The notes below the pieces were generated by a model. It ran no database searches and was not told where the DNA came from. It worked only from the letters and a program-made list of their open reading frames with translations. Position numbers and translations under genes: made by a program. From assembly GCA_963792655.1 (NCBI GenBank), contig CAWBWU010000011.1, positions 410,646 to 474,645 on the forward strand: 64,000 nt of DNA, written 5' to 3'. Source of the stretch: DOZZ01 sp963792655. GTDB lineage: Bacteria > Acidobacteriota > Terriglobia > Bryobacterales > Bryobacteraceae. This document shows positions 28,714 through 36,590 of this stretch, piece after piece (the stretch's first letter is position 1; each line of letters begins with the position of its first letter).

Positions 28714-29947
28714 GTTCACCGGCGAGCGGCTGGTGCCTGAACTGGTCAACCCTGATTTGCTGAACGAACATATGGCTCGCTATGTGTTCGCGAAGCAGTT
28801 TGCAACAGGCAAGCGCGTGCTGGATGCGGGCTGTGGACTTGGGTATGGGGCGGCCGAGTTGCATGGCGCAGCTTCGGTGGTGGGCGTCGACGTGTCGCCC
28901 GAAGCCATCAGTGAAGCGCGGCTGCGGTACCCGCAGTTTCGTTTCGTCGAGGGCTCATGCGAAGCGCTTCCTTTTGAACCAGGTGACTTCGATCTGATCG
29001 TGGCGTTCGAAGTAATCGAACACCTTCACGACTGGCGCGCGTTTTTGAGCGAGTGCGCGCGCGTGCTGACCCCGGGCGGACAGTTGATCGTCTCGACGCC
29101 CAATCGCGAATACTACGCCGAGTCGCGCAAGCATGCCGGGCCCAATCCGTTTCACGTGCATGAGTTCGATCACGACGAATTCGAACGTGAATTGCACGCA
29201 TACTTCCCTGCCGTCGCGATGCTGTTGCAGAACCATTCCGAAGGCGTTGCGATCCTCGCGGCTGATGTGCAGGAGGAAGGCCGCCTTGCAGTCCACTCCA
29301 CGCAAGCACGTGCCGCTGATGCGAACTTCTTCGTTGCGATCTGCAGCACGGAGCCGCTAGCCCACACTGCGGCGTTCTTCTATTTGCCGGACACCGGCAA
29401 TGTGCTGAGGGAACGAGAACGGCATATCGGCCTGCTCGAGAGTGATCTCGCGGCCACACTTGATGAGCACCAGGCTCTGGTCAATCGCTTCCGCGCGTTG
29501 CAAGCAGACTTGGAGGAGCGCAATCAGTGGGCCGCCGACCGGCATCGCGAATCAGTAGAACGCGGCGAGCGGATTGTCGCGTTGCAAGCGGAATTTCAAG
29601 AGCTCGAAGAGAAGCTGCGGTCGAGTAACGCGTGGGCTCAATCGCAACAAGAGAAGCTCGATACTTTAGGCCAGGTGCATCTCGCGTTGCAGCAGGAGCA
29701 CGCGAAGCTGGCAGCCTGGCACCGCACGAGCGAAGAGCGCCGCGACGCACTGGAGCAGCAACTGTCACAACAGTTGCAGGAGGCGGTCCAAGATCTCGCA
29801 CGCTGCAACGCGCTGCTGAACACCGCTGAACAGACCGTCATCGAGCGAACCCAGTGGGCGCAGGAACTCTCAGCTAAGGTGGATGCAGCAGCGGCGTCGC
29901 GCTGGGTTCGGCTTGGACGCAAAGTGGGTGTCGGGCCGCAGCTTTGA
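28706..29947 (+). CDS. SAM-dependent methyltransferase with C-terminal coiled coil
   Basis: TTG 28706 overlaps the Wzt stop by 8 nt and gives MPEFTGERLVPEL, a common beginning for this class. SAM-binding motifs are RVLDAGCGLGYGAAELHG, VGVDVSPEAISEAR and FDLIVAFEVIEHLHDWRAFLSECARVLTPGGQLIVSTPN. From about residue 235 the sequence becomes a long Glu/Gln/Arg-rich coiled coil (RERERHIGLLESDLAATLDEHQALV through WAQELSAKVDAAAAS). Methyltransferases with coiled coils next to Wzt can cap the growing glycan and set chain length, as WbdD does in some O-antigens; that role here is inferred from context only. 413 residues. Confidence 0.86.
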   Translation: MPEFTGERLVPELVNPDLLNEHMARYVFAKQFATGKRVLDAGCGLGYGAAELHGAASVVGVDVSPEAISEARLRYPQFRFVEGSCEALPFEPGDFDLIVAFEVIEHLHDWRAFLSECARVLTPGGQLIVSTPNREYYAESRKHAGPNPFHVHEFDHDEFERELHAYFPAVAMLLQNHSEGVAILAADVQEEGRLAVHSTQARAADANFFVAICSTEPLAHTAAFFYLPDTGNVLRERERHIGLLESDLAATLDEHQALVNRFRALQADLEERNQWAADRHRESVERGERIVALQAEFQELEEKLRSSNAWAQSQQEKLDTLGQVHLALQQEHAKLAAWHRTSEERRDALEQQLSQQLQEAVQDLARCNALLNTAEQTVIERTQWAQELSAKVDAAAASRWVRLGRKVGVGPQL

Positions 29948-32251
29948 CATTTCTTCTGCTTTTGATCTCGCCACTGTTGTGGCTTATTTGCGCCGCAGCC
30001 CTGTTTGCGACTGACCTATGGTGGTGGATCACAGGCAAGCCACGCATCACTGCTCCGGTTGCACCTGACACCGCGTCGGCGAGCGTGGTCATCCCGAACT
30101 GGAATGGACGCGACCTGCTCGCTAAGTATTTGCCCGGCGTGGTGGAAGCCATGTCCGGTCATCCGGATAACGAAGTGATCGTTGTCGATAACGGCAGCGA
30201 AGATGGCAGCGCAGAATTCATGCGTACGCACTTTCCCACCGTGCGCGTACTTGCGCTTGAGAAAAATCTCGGCTTTGGCGGCGGCTCCAACGCTGGCTTT
30301 CGTGCGGCCCGCAACGATATTGTCGTGTTGCTCAACAGCGATATGCGCGTCGCGCCAGACTTTCTGCAGCCGCTGCTCGATGGCTTCACCGATCCGCTGG
30401 TCTTCAGTGTGGGTTGTCAGATATTCATCAGCGACCCCAACAAGCGTCGTGAAGAGACGGGCTTGTGTGAAGGCTGGTGGGAGCGCGGCACCTTGCGCGT
30501 GAGCCATCGCGAGGATTCGCAGGTTACCGCACTGTATCCGTGTTTCTACGGCGGCGGCGGTTCGTCTGCATACGATCGCCGCAAGTTTCTCGAGCTGGGC
30601 GGTTTCGATGAATTGCTCGCGCCCTTTTATCTGGAAGACGCCGACATCGGCTACATGGCGTGGAAGCGCGGCTGGAAAGTGTTTTATCAACCGGCCAGCG
30701 TGGTCTATCACGAACACCGCGGCACCATCGGCAAGAAGTTCAGCGAGCAATACATACAAGGCGTTCTGAAGAAAAACTTCTTCCTGTTCGCCTGGAAGAA
30801 CGTGCATGAAGCTCCGCGCCTGGCAAGCCACTTCGTGTATTCCTACGCCGCGGCATTGGCCAGCGCGTTCCTTGGCGATCAACCAGGGCGCGCGAATCTG
30901 CAAGGAGCGTGGCGCGCGTTTCTACAGCTTGGGCAGGCCATGCGCGCGCGTTGGCACGCCCGCCAATTAGCCGCCGTTTCGGATACCGAGGTGTTCGCGC
31001 GTTCCCGAGGCGCCGCGTTTCACGATCGTTTCCGCGCACCGCAAACCACACCTGACAGGCCCCGCGTTTTGTTCGTGTCGCCTTATCCGATCCTTCCGCC
31101 GGTGCATGGCGGCGCGGTGTTCATGTATCAGACGTTGCGCGAACTGTCGCGGCGATGTGAAGTGCACGCGATTGTTCTGCTCGATGCAGAGAGCCAGCGC
31201 GCTGCGAACGAAGAACTGCGCGAGATTTGCGCGACCGTACAGTTACTCGTTCGCAACCAATGGCATGCACCCGAACTGGGCAGCGTGCTTCCCGCATGCA
31301 GTGCGCGAGTTTCGTCACCCCGATTTGCGTCATGCGATTGATCGCACCGTGTACCAGCATCAGATTGACGTCATCCAACTTGAGTACACGGCACTTGGCC
31401 AGTACGCGGAACGCTTCGAGCGCCTTGCCTGCGTGCTTTTCGAACACGACGTCTATTTCCAATCCGTCGGCCGCATGCTTCCGTTCCTGCAGTTCCCCGA
31501 CAATTGGAAAGCGCGCTACGAGTACTTGCGCGCCATGCACTATGAATTGCGATTGCTGCCGGCATGCGACCGGGTGCAAGTGTGTACGATCGAGAACCGG
31601 CGCTATCTGGAATCTTTTGCGCCTGAGTTAAGCGGGCGCATCGAGCATGGCTTGCGTGCGGGAATCGACACCTCGCAGTACCGTGTCAGCAGCGGTGCTC
31701 GCGAGCCGTTCACCATGTTGTTTCTCGGCAGCTTTCGTCATGAGCCGAATCGCATCGCGCTCGATTGGTTTACGCGCCAGGTGCTGCCCCGCATCGTCGC
31801 GCAGTGTCCGCAAGCCCGGCTGGCCGTTGCGGGTTCCGATCCTCCCGCACGGGAGGCGCTGGCGGATCCGACGGGCGCTGTCGAACTACTTGGGTTCGTG
31901 GATGACGTGCAGCCGTTGTTTGAGCAGTACCAACTATTCGTCTGCCCGATTCGCAACGGCTCGGGCGTGCGCGTCAAACTGCTCGAAGCGTTTGCCAGCG
32001 GCATTCCCGTCGTGTCCACGCGCGTGGGTGCTGAGGGTCTGGCGCGAGTCGATGGCGAACTCTGCGCGCTGGCCGATGATCCGCAAATGTTCGCTCAGAA
32101 GGTCGTGGAACTTTTCAACGACACGGCCAGGCGCGAGCAGATGGCAATACGCGCCCGTCGCGAAGTGGAAGAGCATTGGGACATGGCGGTGATCACTGCA
32201 AAACTTGTCGAAAGCTATCGCACGGTGCTGCGCGACAAGCGTTCGGGCTAA
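29944..32251 (+). CDS. Two-domain GT2-GT4 glycosyltransferase (one frameshift)
   Basis: TTG 29944 makes a TTGA overlap with the methyltransferase stop. After an N-terminal membrane helix (FLLLLISPLLWLICAAALFA) a GT2 domain has SVVIPNWNGRDLLAKYLPGV, VIVVDNGSEDGSAEF, NLGFGGGSNAGFRAA, LLNSDMRV and ELLAPFYLEDADIGYMAWKRGW. From about residue 375 a GT4/GT-B domain begins (PRVLFVSPYPILPPVHGGAVFMYQTLRELSRRCEV). It breaks near 31285-31295 and continues as PHAVREFRHPDLRHAID, FLGSFRHEPNRIALDWF, VELLGFVDDVQPLFEQYQLFVCPIRNGSGVRVKLLEAFASGIPVVST. Reassembled length is about 768 residues. It probably adds two successive sugars to the exported glycan. Its stop overlaps that of lysC by 4 nt. Confidence 0.84.
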
Positions 32252-33654
32252 GCGCCCATTCCGCACTCGGCATGAACTGCGCGTACCGCGCGCTCCAGAC
32301 CCTGTCGGCGCACGACTACGGCGATCGTGAGTTCACTCGACCCCTGCGCAATTGCGATGATGTTTACTTCTTCGCGCGAGATCGCAGTGAAGATGCGTCC
32401 CGCGAGCCCCGGCGTACCGCGCATGCCTTCACCGACGACGGCTAGCAATCCAACCTCTTCGTCGATCTCGAGTGGATGCAAGTAGCCATGGGTGAGCTCC
32501 AACGCGAGCGCCGACTCCAGCGCCGTTACCGTCGCCGCCAGTTCCGCTGTGCGCACCAGAAAACAAAAGCTCTGACGATAGCTGGACGCGGAGAACGCCA
32601 ACACTTCCACGTTCGCGTTGGCCATGGCATCCAGCGCGCGAGCCATCACGCGTACGCCGCTCAGCGCTGGGCTCGCGGGTTCAATGGCCACCATCGCCAC
32701 GTTTGCCATCGACGTGACGGCGCGCGCACCAAGGCCGGTCGTAATGTGCGGCACGATTTTGCTGCCGGGCTTTTCAGGCGCAAAGCTGTTCTTGCTCCAC
32801 ACCGGAATCCCCTTCTCGACCAGAGGCGCCAGCGTGCGCGGGTGCAAGACTTTGGCGCCGTTGTAAGCCAACTCCGCAGCTTCGTTGAAGCTAAGTTCTT
32901 CGAGCACGCGCGCATTGGGGACCAGCCGCGGGTCGGCGCTCATGATGCCGTCAACGTCGGTCCAGATCCAAAGCTCCGCAGCATTCAACGCGCTCGCCAG
33001 AATAGACGCGGAGAAATCCGAGCCACCGCGGCCGAGCGTCGTCGGGCGTCCATCTACAGACGCGCCATTGAAACCGGTCACAACAGGCAGCACACCGGCA
33101 TCCAGCAAGGGCCGCAACACTTGCGCGCAGCGTGCTTCGCTCAGTTCCATCAACGGCGAAGCGTTGCCGAATACAGCATCGGTCACGATCACTTCGGACC
33201 CGTTGACGGCCCGCGCGGGTATACCTTGGCTCTCCAGGAACGCGGCGACCAGCAGTGCAGTCAGCCGCTCACCGGTTGAGACGGCTTCATCCACCGAACG
33301 TAGCGGGCGATCGCTCAACAACTGCATACCGGCCACGATGCGTTGAAATTCGCCGATTAAACCGTGAATGCCATCGAGCGCAGCAGCTTGCGCACTCGCG
33401 GGCAACAGCTCGCGGCAGGCTTCACTGTGGCGCCGCTCCAGTTCCGCGATATTGCGCTGCATGCCTGCAGTGTCAGCGGCTTCGGCGTGTTTCATGGTGT
33501 CGAGCAACAAGTCCGTGACTTTCGACATCGCGGACACCACCAGCACCACCGGGCGTTTTGTCTTTTGTTCAGCCGCGAGCTTTGCCGCAACTCGCATGCG
33601 GTCGGCCGCACCCACACTGGTGCCGCCGAACTTCATCACCAACAAATCGTTCAA
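32248..33654 (-). CDS. lysC: Aspartate kinase (monofunctional)
   Basis: 468 residues. Kinase motifs are LLVMKFGGTSVGAADRM, VVLVVSAMSKVTD, TGFNGASVDGRPTTLGRGGSDFSASILASALNA and WTDVDGIMSADPRLVPNARVLEELSFNEAAELAYNGAKVLHPRTL. Two C-terminal ACT domains follow (SVRVMARALDAMANANVEVLAFSA-like and VGLLAVVGEGMRGTPGLAGRIFTAI), so end-product inhibition by lysine and/or threonine is expected. It phosphorylates aspartate, the first step to lysine, threonine, methionine and diaminopimelate. TTG 33654 overlaps the cmk stop (TTGA). Confidence 0.95.
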   Translation of the reverse strand: MNDLLVMKFGGTSVGAADRMRVAAKLAAEQKTKRPVVLVVSAMSKVTDLLLDTMKHAEAADTAGMQRNIAELERRHSEACRELLPASAQAAALDGIHGLIGEFQRIVAGMQLLSDRPLRSVDEAVSTGERLTALLVAAFLESQGIPARAVNGSEVIVTDAVFGNASPLMELSEARCAQVLRPLLDAGVLPVVTGFNGASVDGRPTTLGRGGSDFSASILASALNAAELWIWTDVDGIMSADPRLVPNARVLEELSFNEAAELAYNGAKVLHPRTLAPLVEKGIPVWSKNSFAPEKPGSKIVPHITTGLGARAVTSMANVAMVAIEPASPALSGVRVMARALDAMANANVEVLAFSASSYRQSFCFLVRTAELAATVTALESALALELTHGYLHPLEIDEEVGLLAVVGEGMRGTPGLAGRIFTAISREEVNIIAIAQGSSELTIAVVVRRQGLERAVRAVHAECGMGA

Positions 33655-34313
33655 TGAAATTCCTTCCCGTTCGTCATGCGCGCGCGGACCAGCTTCAGGA
33701 TCGCCTCTTCCACATCGTCAGGCGTCAAGCCGGTTGAGTCGAGATACACGGCATCGGGCGCCTGGGTCAGCGGCGATTCTTTGCGCGTGATATCGCGGCG
33801 GTCGCGGTCGGCGATCGCAGTGGCCACTGCTTCAGGTTGTTCATCGGGTTGGTCCGCGGTGCGCCGGCGAATACGTTCACCGGGGTGGGCATCCAAAAAT
33901 ACTTTCAACTGCGCTTCAGGAAACACCACCGTGCCGATGTCGCGACCTTCCAGAATCACGTTGCGGCCCTCGGCTAACGCGCGCTGTTTTTCCACCATCG
34001 CACGGCGCACGCGCGAGTGTGTGGCGACCCGCGACGCTGCAGCCGCGACTTCGGGCGTACGAATCACAGCCGACACATCCTCCTGATTGAGCAGCACGCG
34101 GCCATCAACCAGTTCAATGACAGCCGCGTCGGCCAGTTCTCCAACGCGATGCATATCGTCTGGATCCGTACTCTGCCGTAATGCCCATAGCGCCACCGCG
34201 CGGTACATCGCGCCGGTGTCGATATAGGTGAAGCCGAGCCGGGCCGCCAGCTTGCGTGCGATGGTACTTTTTCCAGCACCGGCCGGGCCGTCGATGGCGA
34301 TGATCAGTCCCAT
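33651..34313 (-). CDS. cmk: Cytidylate kinase
   Basis: 220 residues. The P-loop IAIDGPAGAGKSTIARKLAARLGFTYIDTGAMYRAVALWAL is diagnostic, with ILEGRDIGTVVFPEAQLKVFLDAHPGERIRRR and a C-terminal DRDRRDITRKESPL, DAVYLDSTGLTPDDV. It phosphorylates CMP and dCMP to the diphosphates. Usually cmk neighbours rpsA; here it is upstream of, and translationally coupled to, lysC. The ATG at 34313 is the only plausible start. Confidence 0.96.
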   Translation of the reverse strand: MGLIIAIDGPAGAGKSTIARKLAARLGFTYIDTGAMYRAVALWALRQSTDPDDMHRVGELADAAVIELVDGRVLLNQEDVSAVIRTPEVAAAASRVATHSRVRRAMVEKQRALAEGRNVILEGRDIGTVVFPEAQLKVFLDAHPGERIRRRTADQPDEQPEAVATAIADRDRRDITRKESPLTQAPDAVYLDSTGLTPDDVEEAILKLVRARMTNGKEFH

Positions 34314-34381
34314 GAATTCAAGTCATTACAGCTTAGCGTGGGGCTGCGCGCAGGTAGAGAATGGGACGGAGGACAAATCTT

Positions 34382-34810
34382 ATGTCAGCAACTTCGACTC
34401 CCGCCTGCCGGCTGTTGCGTGCAGGCGAGCCGTACATGGGCAAGCAAGGGCTGCAGTACGCGGTCGCAGTTTCAGCCGAGTCCGTCGGCTCGCAGGCGCT
34501 CCACATGCAACTCGTTACCATCCCGCCAGGCGGCCGCGCGAAGGCCCACAAACACGCGACGCACGAGACGGCTCTGTACGTCCTCTCGGGTGAGGCAGGC
34601 ATGTGGCACGGCGAACGGCTGGAACACCACTCCGTAACCAAAGCCGGCGACTTCCTCTATATCCCGGCAGACGTTCCGCACCTACCCTACAATCCGAGCA
34701 AGACGGAATCTGTGACGGCCGTCATCGCACGAACAGACCCGAATGAGCAGGAGAGCGTGGTGTTATTGCCGGAGTTGGACAACGTGCACCCAAGTGACGA
34801 CGCACTTTAG
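34382..34810 (+). CDS. Cupin-domain protein
   Basis: ATG 34382 is preceded by GGAGGA at 34368-34373 (8-nt spacing), which fixes the start; product 142 residues. The single cupin barrel shows LVTIPPGGRAKAHKHATHETALYVLSGEAGMWHGERLEHHSVTKAGDFLYIPADVPHLPYNPS. The first cupin motif (HxH...E) is present, and the second has PADVPHLP. Metal binding is likely; the substrate or regulatory function is unknown. Its stop overlaps the convergent gene by 4 nt. Confidence 0.82.
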   Translation: MSATSTPACRLLRAGEPYMGKQGLQYAVAVSAESVGSQALHMQLVTIPPGGRAKAHKHATHETALYVLSGEAGMWHGERLEHHSVTKAGDFLYIPADVPHLPYNPSKTESVTAVIARTDPNEQESVVLLPELDNVHPSDDAL

Positions 34811-35139
34811 AACCAGGTTCCCTGACGATACACTTCGTAGCGATCTCCAAACTTCGCCTGGAGGATCTTGCGTTCAGCACGGACATTTCTCGCTTGCAAC
34901 AGCAGCATGATCGATAACGGCACCAGCGGATACCAGCGATGTACCGCGAGAGCTATCCCCAACATGGTGAAGTCGATGAAAACATACATCGGGTTTTGGA
35001 GGCGAGAGTACAGTCCGTGCGTGATCAGATCTTTTGCCTTCGGAGTTACGGCGAACGATTTACCGAGTTGCACTCGGGCGAGAATTGCCAGTGCAAAAGA
35101 AACCACGGCGATTGCCGCGCCGACCATCGTAGTATTCAT
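34807..35139 (-). CDS. Short isoprenylcysteine carboxyl methyltransferase-like membrane protein
   Basis: 110 residues with helices VGAAIAVVSFALAILARVQ and DFTMLGIALAVHRWYPLVPLSIMLLL. The ICMT/PEMT family core is KDLITHGLYSRLQNPMYVFIDFTML, then RAERKILQAKFGDRYEVYRQGT, with the conserved Asn-Pro-Met-Tyr and Glu. The family methylates lipids or protein termini using SAM; the bacterial substrate is unknown. It is shorter than typical members, having lost N-terminal helices, but the catalytic C-terminal half is complete. Confidence 0.74.
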   Translation of the reverse strand: MNTTMVGAAIAVVSFALAILARVQLGKSFAVTPKAKDLITHGLYSRLQNPMYVFIDFTMLGIALAVHRWYPLVPLSIMLLLQARNVRAERKILQAKFGDRYEVYRQGTWF

Positions 35140-35213
35140 CGGGTCAACTCCGCTTCAAGGTTAAACGTTGATGACTTCGCAGGAAGATGAATTCGACTCC
35201 CTCTGCGGCTTTT

Positions 35214-36575
35214 TCACAAAGGCGGTCGGTAGACTCTGATTGCCCGTAACGGCGGGTTCGTCTTCTCTAGCGCGAGAAGTTCCAATGTATGCGGTCCATT
35301 ACTTAGACCTGATGCCACCAACGTCACGTACTCTCGCGACGCATCAGCCACACGCGGCGCACGATAAGTATCGGTGAACTCCGGCAGCACGCTCCAGTGC
35401 ACTTGAAAGCCTGGCGGTGTCAATTGGTGCTTGAGGTCGAACGCGCGCTTGAAACCCCATTCGCCCGGCTCTGTGACGACTCTTCCTGAACGCGATACGA
35501 ACTCGGCATCGCTCGAACCTTCACCATCGGCTCCAGTCACCGAGCCGCGCACTTCGAAACGCCACACCGAATCATCAGGGCTGGTCTGCTTTACCGTGAG
35601 CGTCCAGTCTTCTACAAGGAGCGGCTTACGCGCAACGACGCGATTGAGCGCCGGCCAGTCAACCGCGTAAGTGTCGGTCGGCCTCGTGATCCGGTACAAC
35701 TCCGGATACGACGAGGGCTTGCGTCCGTCGATCAGCACTTCGGCCAGCTCGTGATGAAAGGGCGGCCCGGGTTCTGCAATGAGCTCGACCCGATTGCCGG
35801 TGAAGGGTACAGTCAGCTTCGAACCTGTCCAGTCAACGTCCTTGCCGACGACAAGGTCTTGCACGAGCCCGCCTGGCCGGCCCTCGTGCGCGGCCAATGC
35901 TCGATTGGTGATGTCAGCCATGAGGGCGTTGCCTTCGGCGTTCAGATGAACACCATCGGCGAGAACGTCGGTCGCACGCTTGTGGTTTTGTTTTAGATAC
36001 TCGTACCAGGGGCGCCGCACGTCGATGACCTCGCAGCCGAGCCGTTCACAAAGCCTCGGCATCCACTCCCACGAATGGACATCCTCGCGCTGTTCGCGCG
36101 TGACCTTGGCAGGAGGGTCTTCGACGCCGTCTTCGTGAGACCAGACCGGGTAGTCATTCTGCAGCAGCAGTTCGGCGGTGGTGTTGCGGCGGATGGCGGT
36201 GACGATCTTCTCGTAGATCGCCTCGTTACCAAAGTCATGAAAAATGATGAGGTCGGGATAGAAGCTGTAGACGTCGGCTTCGAACGTCTGCTGCAAGTAC
36301 TCTGCGCTATAGCCGCCGATGGCTCGGTTCTCTACGATCAGATCGGCATACGGGAATTTCTGGCGCAATGCGGAGGCAACGGCAATCGACCACTCCTGTT
36401 TCGTGATCGACTGACCATAGAAGAGAACGCGCACAGGCCGCCGATGCTCCGCCGTAGAAGACTGCATCAGATGCAATGCGCGCCCGGTGTAACGCAGCGA
36501 GGGCTGCTGGGCGTGCAAAAAACAGAGCGCCGTGACACCGAGTAAGAGCGTCAGGCCGAATTTGTTTGCGTTCAT
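35214..36575 (-). CDS. Secreted SGNH/GDSL-type hydrolase
   Basis: 453 residues with a signal peptide (MNANKFGLTLLLGVTALCFLHA/QQ). SGNH blocks are VRVLFYGQSITKQEW (nucleophile Ser), VENRAIGGYSAEYLQQ, DLIIFHDFGNEA and ADGVHLNAEGNALMADI (Asp and His of the triad). The remaining about 200 residues form a beta-rich domain (TVPFTGNRVELIAEPGP, SVTGADGEG) that may bind carbohydrate. It is probably an esterase acting on acetylated glycans (inference). It lies 15 nt downstream of the M1-type metallopeptidase gene on the same strand, so the two secreted enzymes likely share a transcript. Confidence 0.8.
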   Translation of the reverse strand: MNANKFGLTLLLGVTALCFLHAQQPSLRYTGRALHLMQSSTAEHRRPVRVLFYGQSITKQEWSIAVASALRQKFPYADLIVENRAIGGYSAEYLQQTFEADVYSFYPDLIIFHDFGNEAIYEKIVTAIRRNTTAELLLQNDYPVWSHEDGVEDPPAKVTREQREDVHSWEWMPRLCERLGCEVIDVRRPWYEYLKQNHKRATDVLADGVHLNAEGNALMADITNRALAAHEGRPGGLVQDLVVGKDVDWTGSKLTVPFTGNRVELIAEPGPPFHHELAEVLIDGRKPSSYPELYRITRPTDTYAVDWPALNRVVARKPLLVEDWTLTVKQTSPDDSVWRFEVRGSVTGADGEGSSDAEFVSRSGRVVTEPGEWGFKRAFDLKHQLTPPGFQVHWSVLPEFTDTYRAPRVADASREYVTLVASGLSNGPHTLELLALEKTNPPLRAIRVYRPPL

Positions 36576-36590
36576 CGGCGTGCGCCCGCG

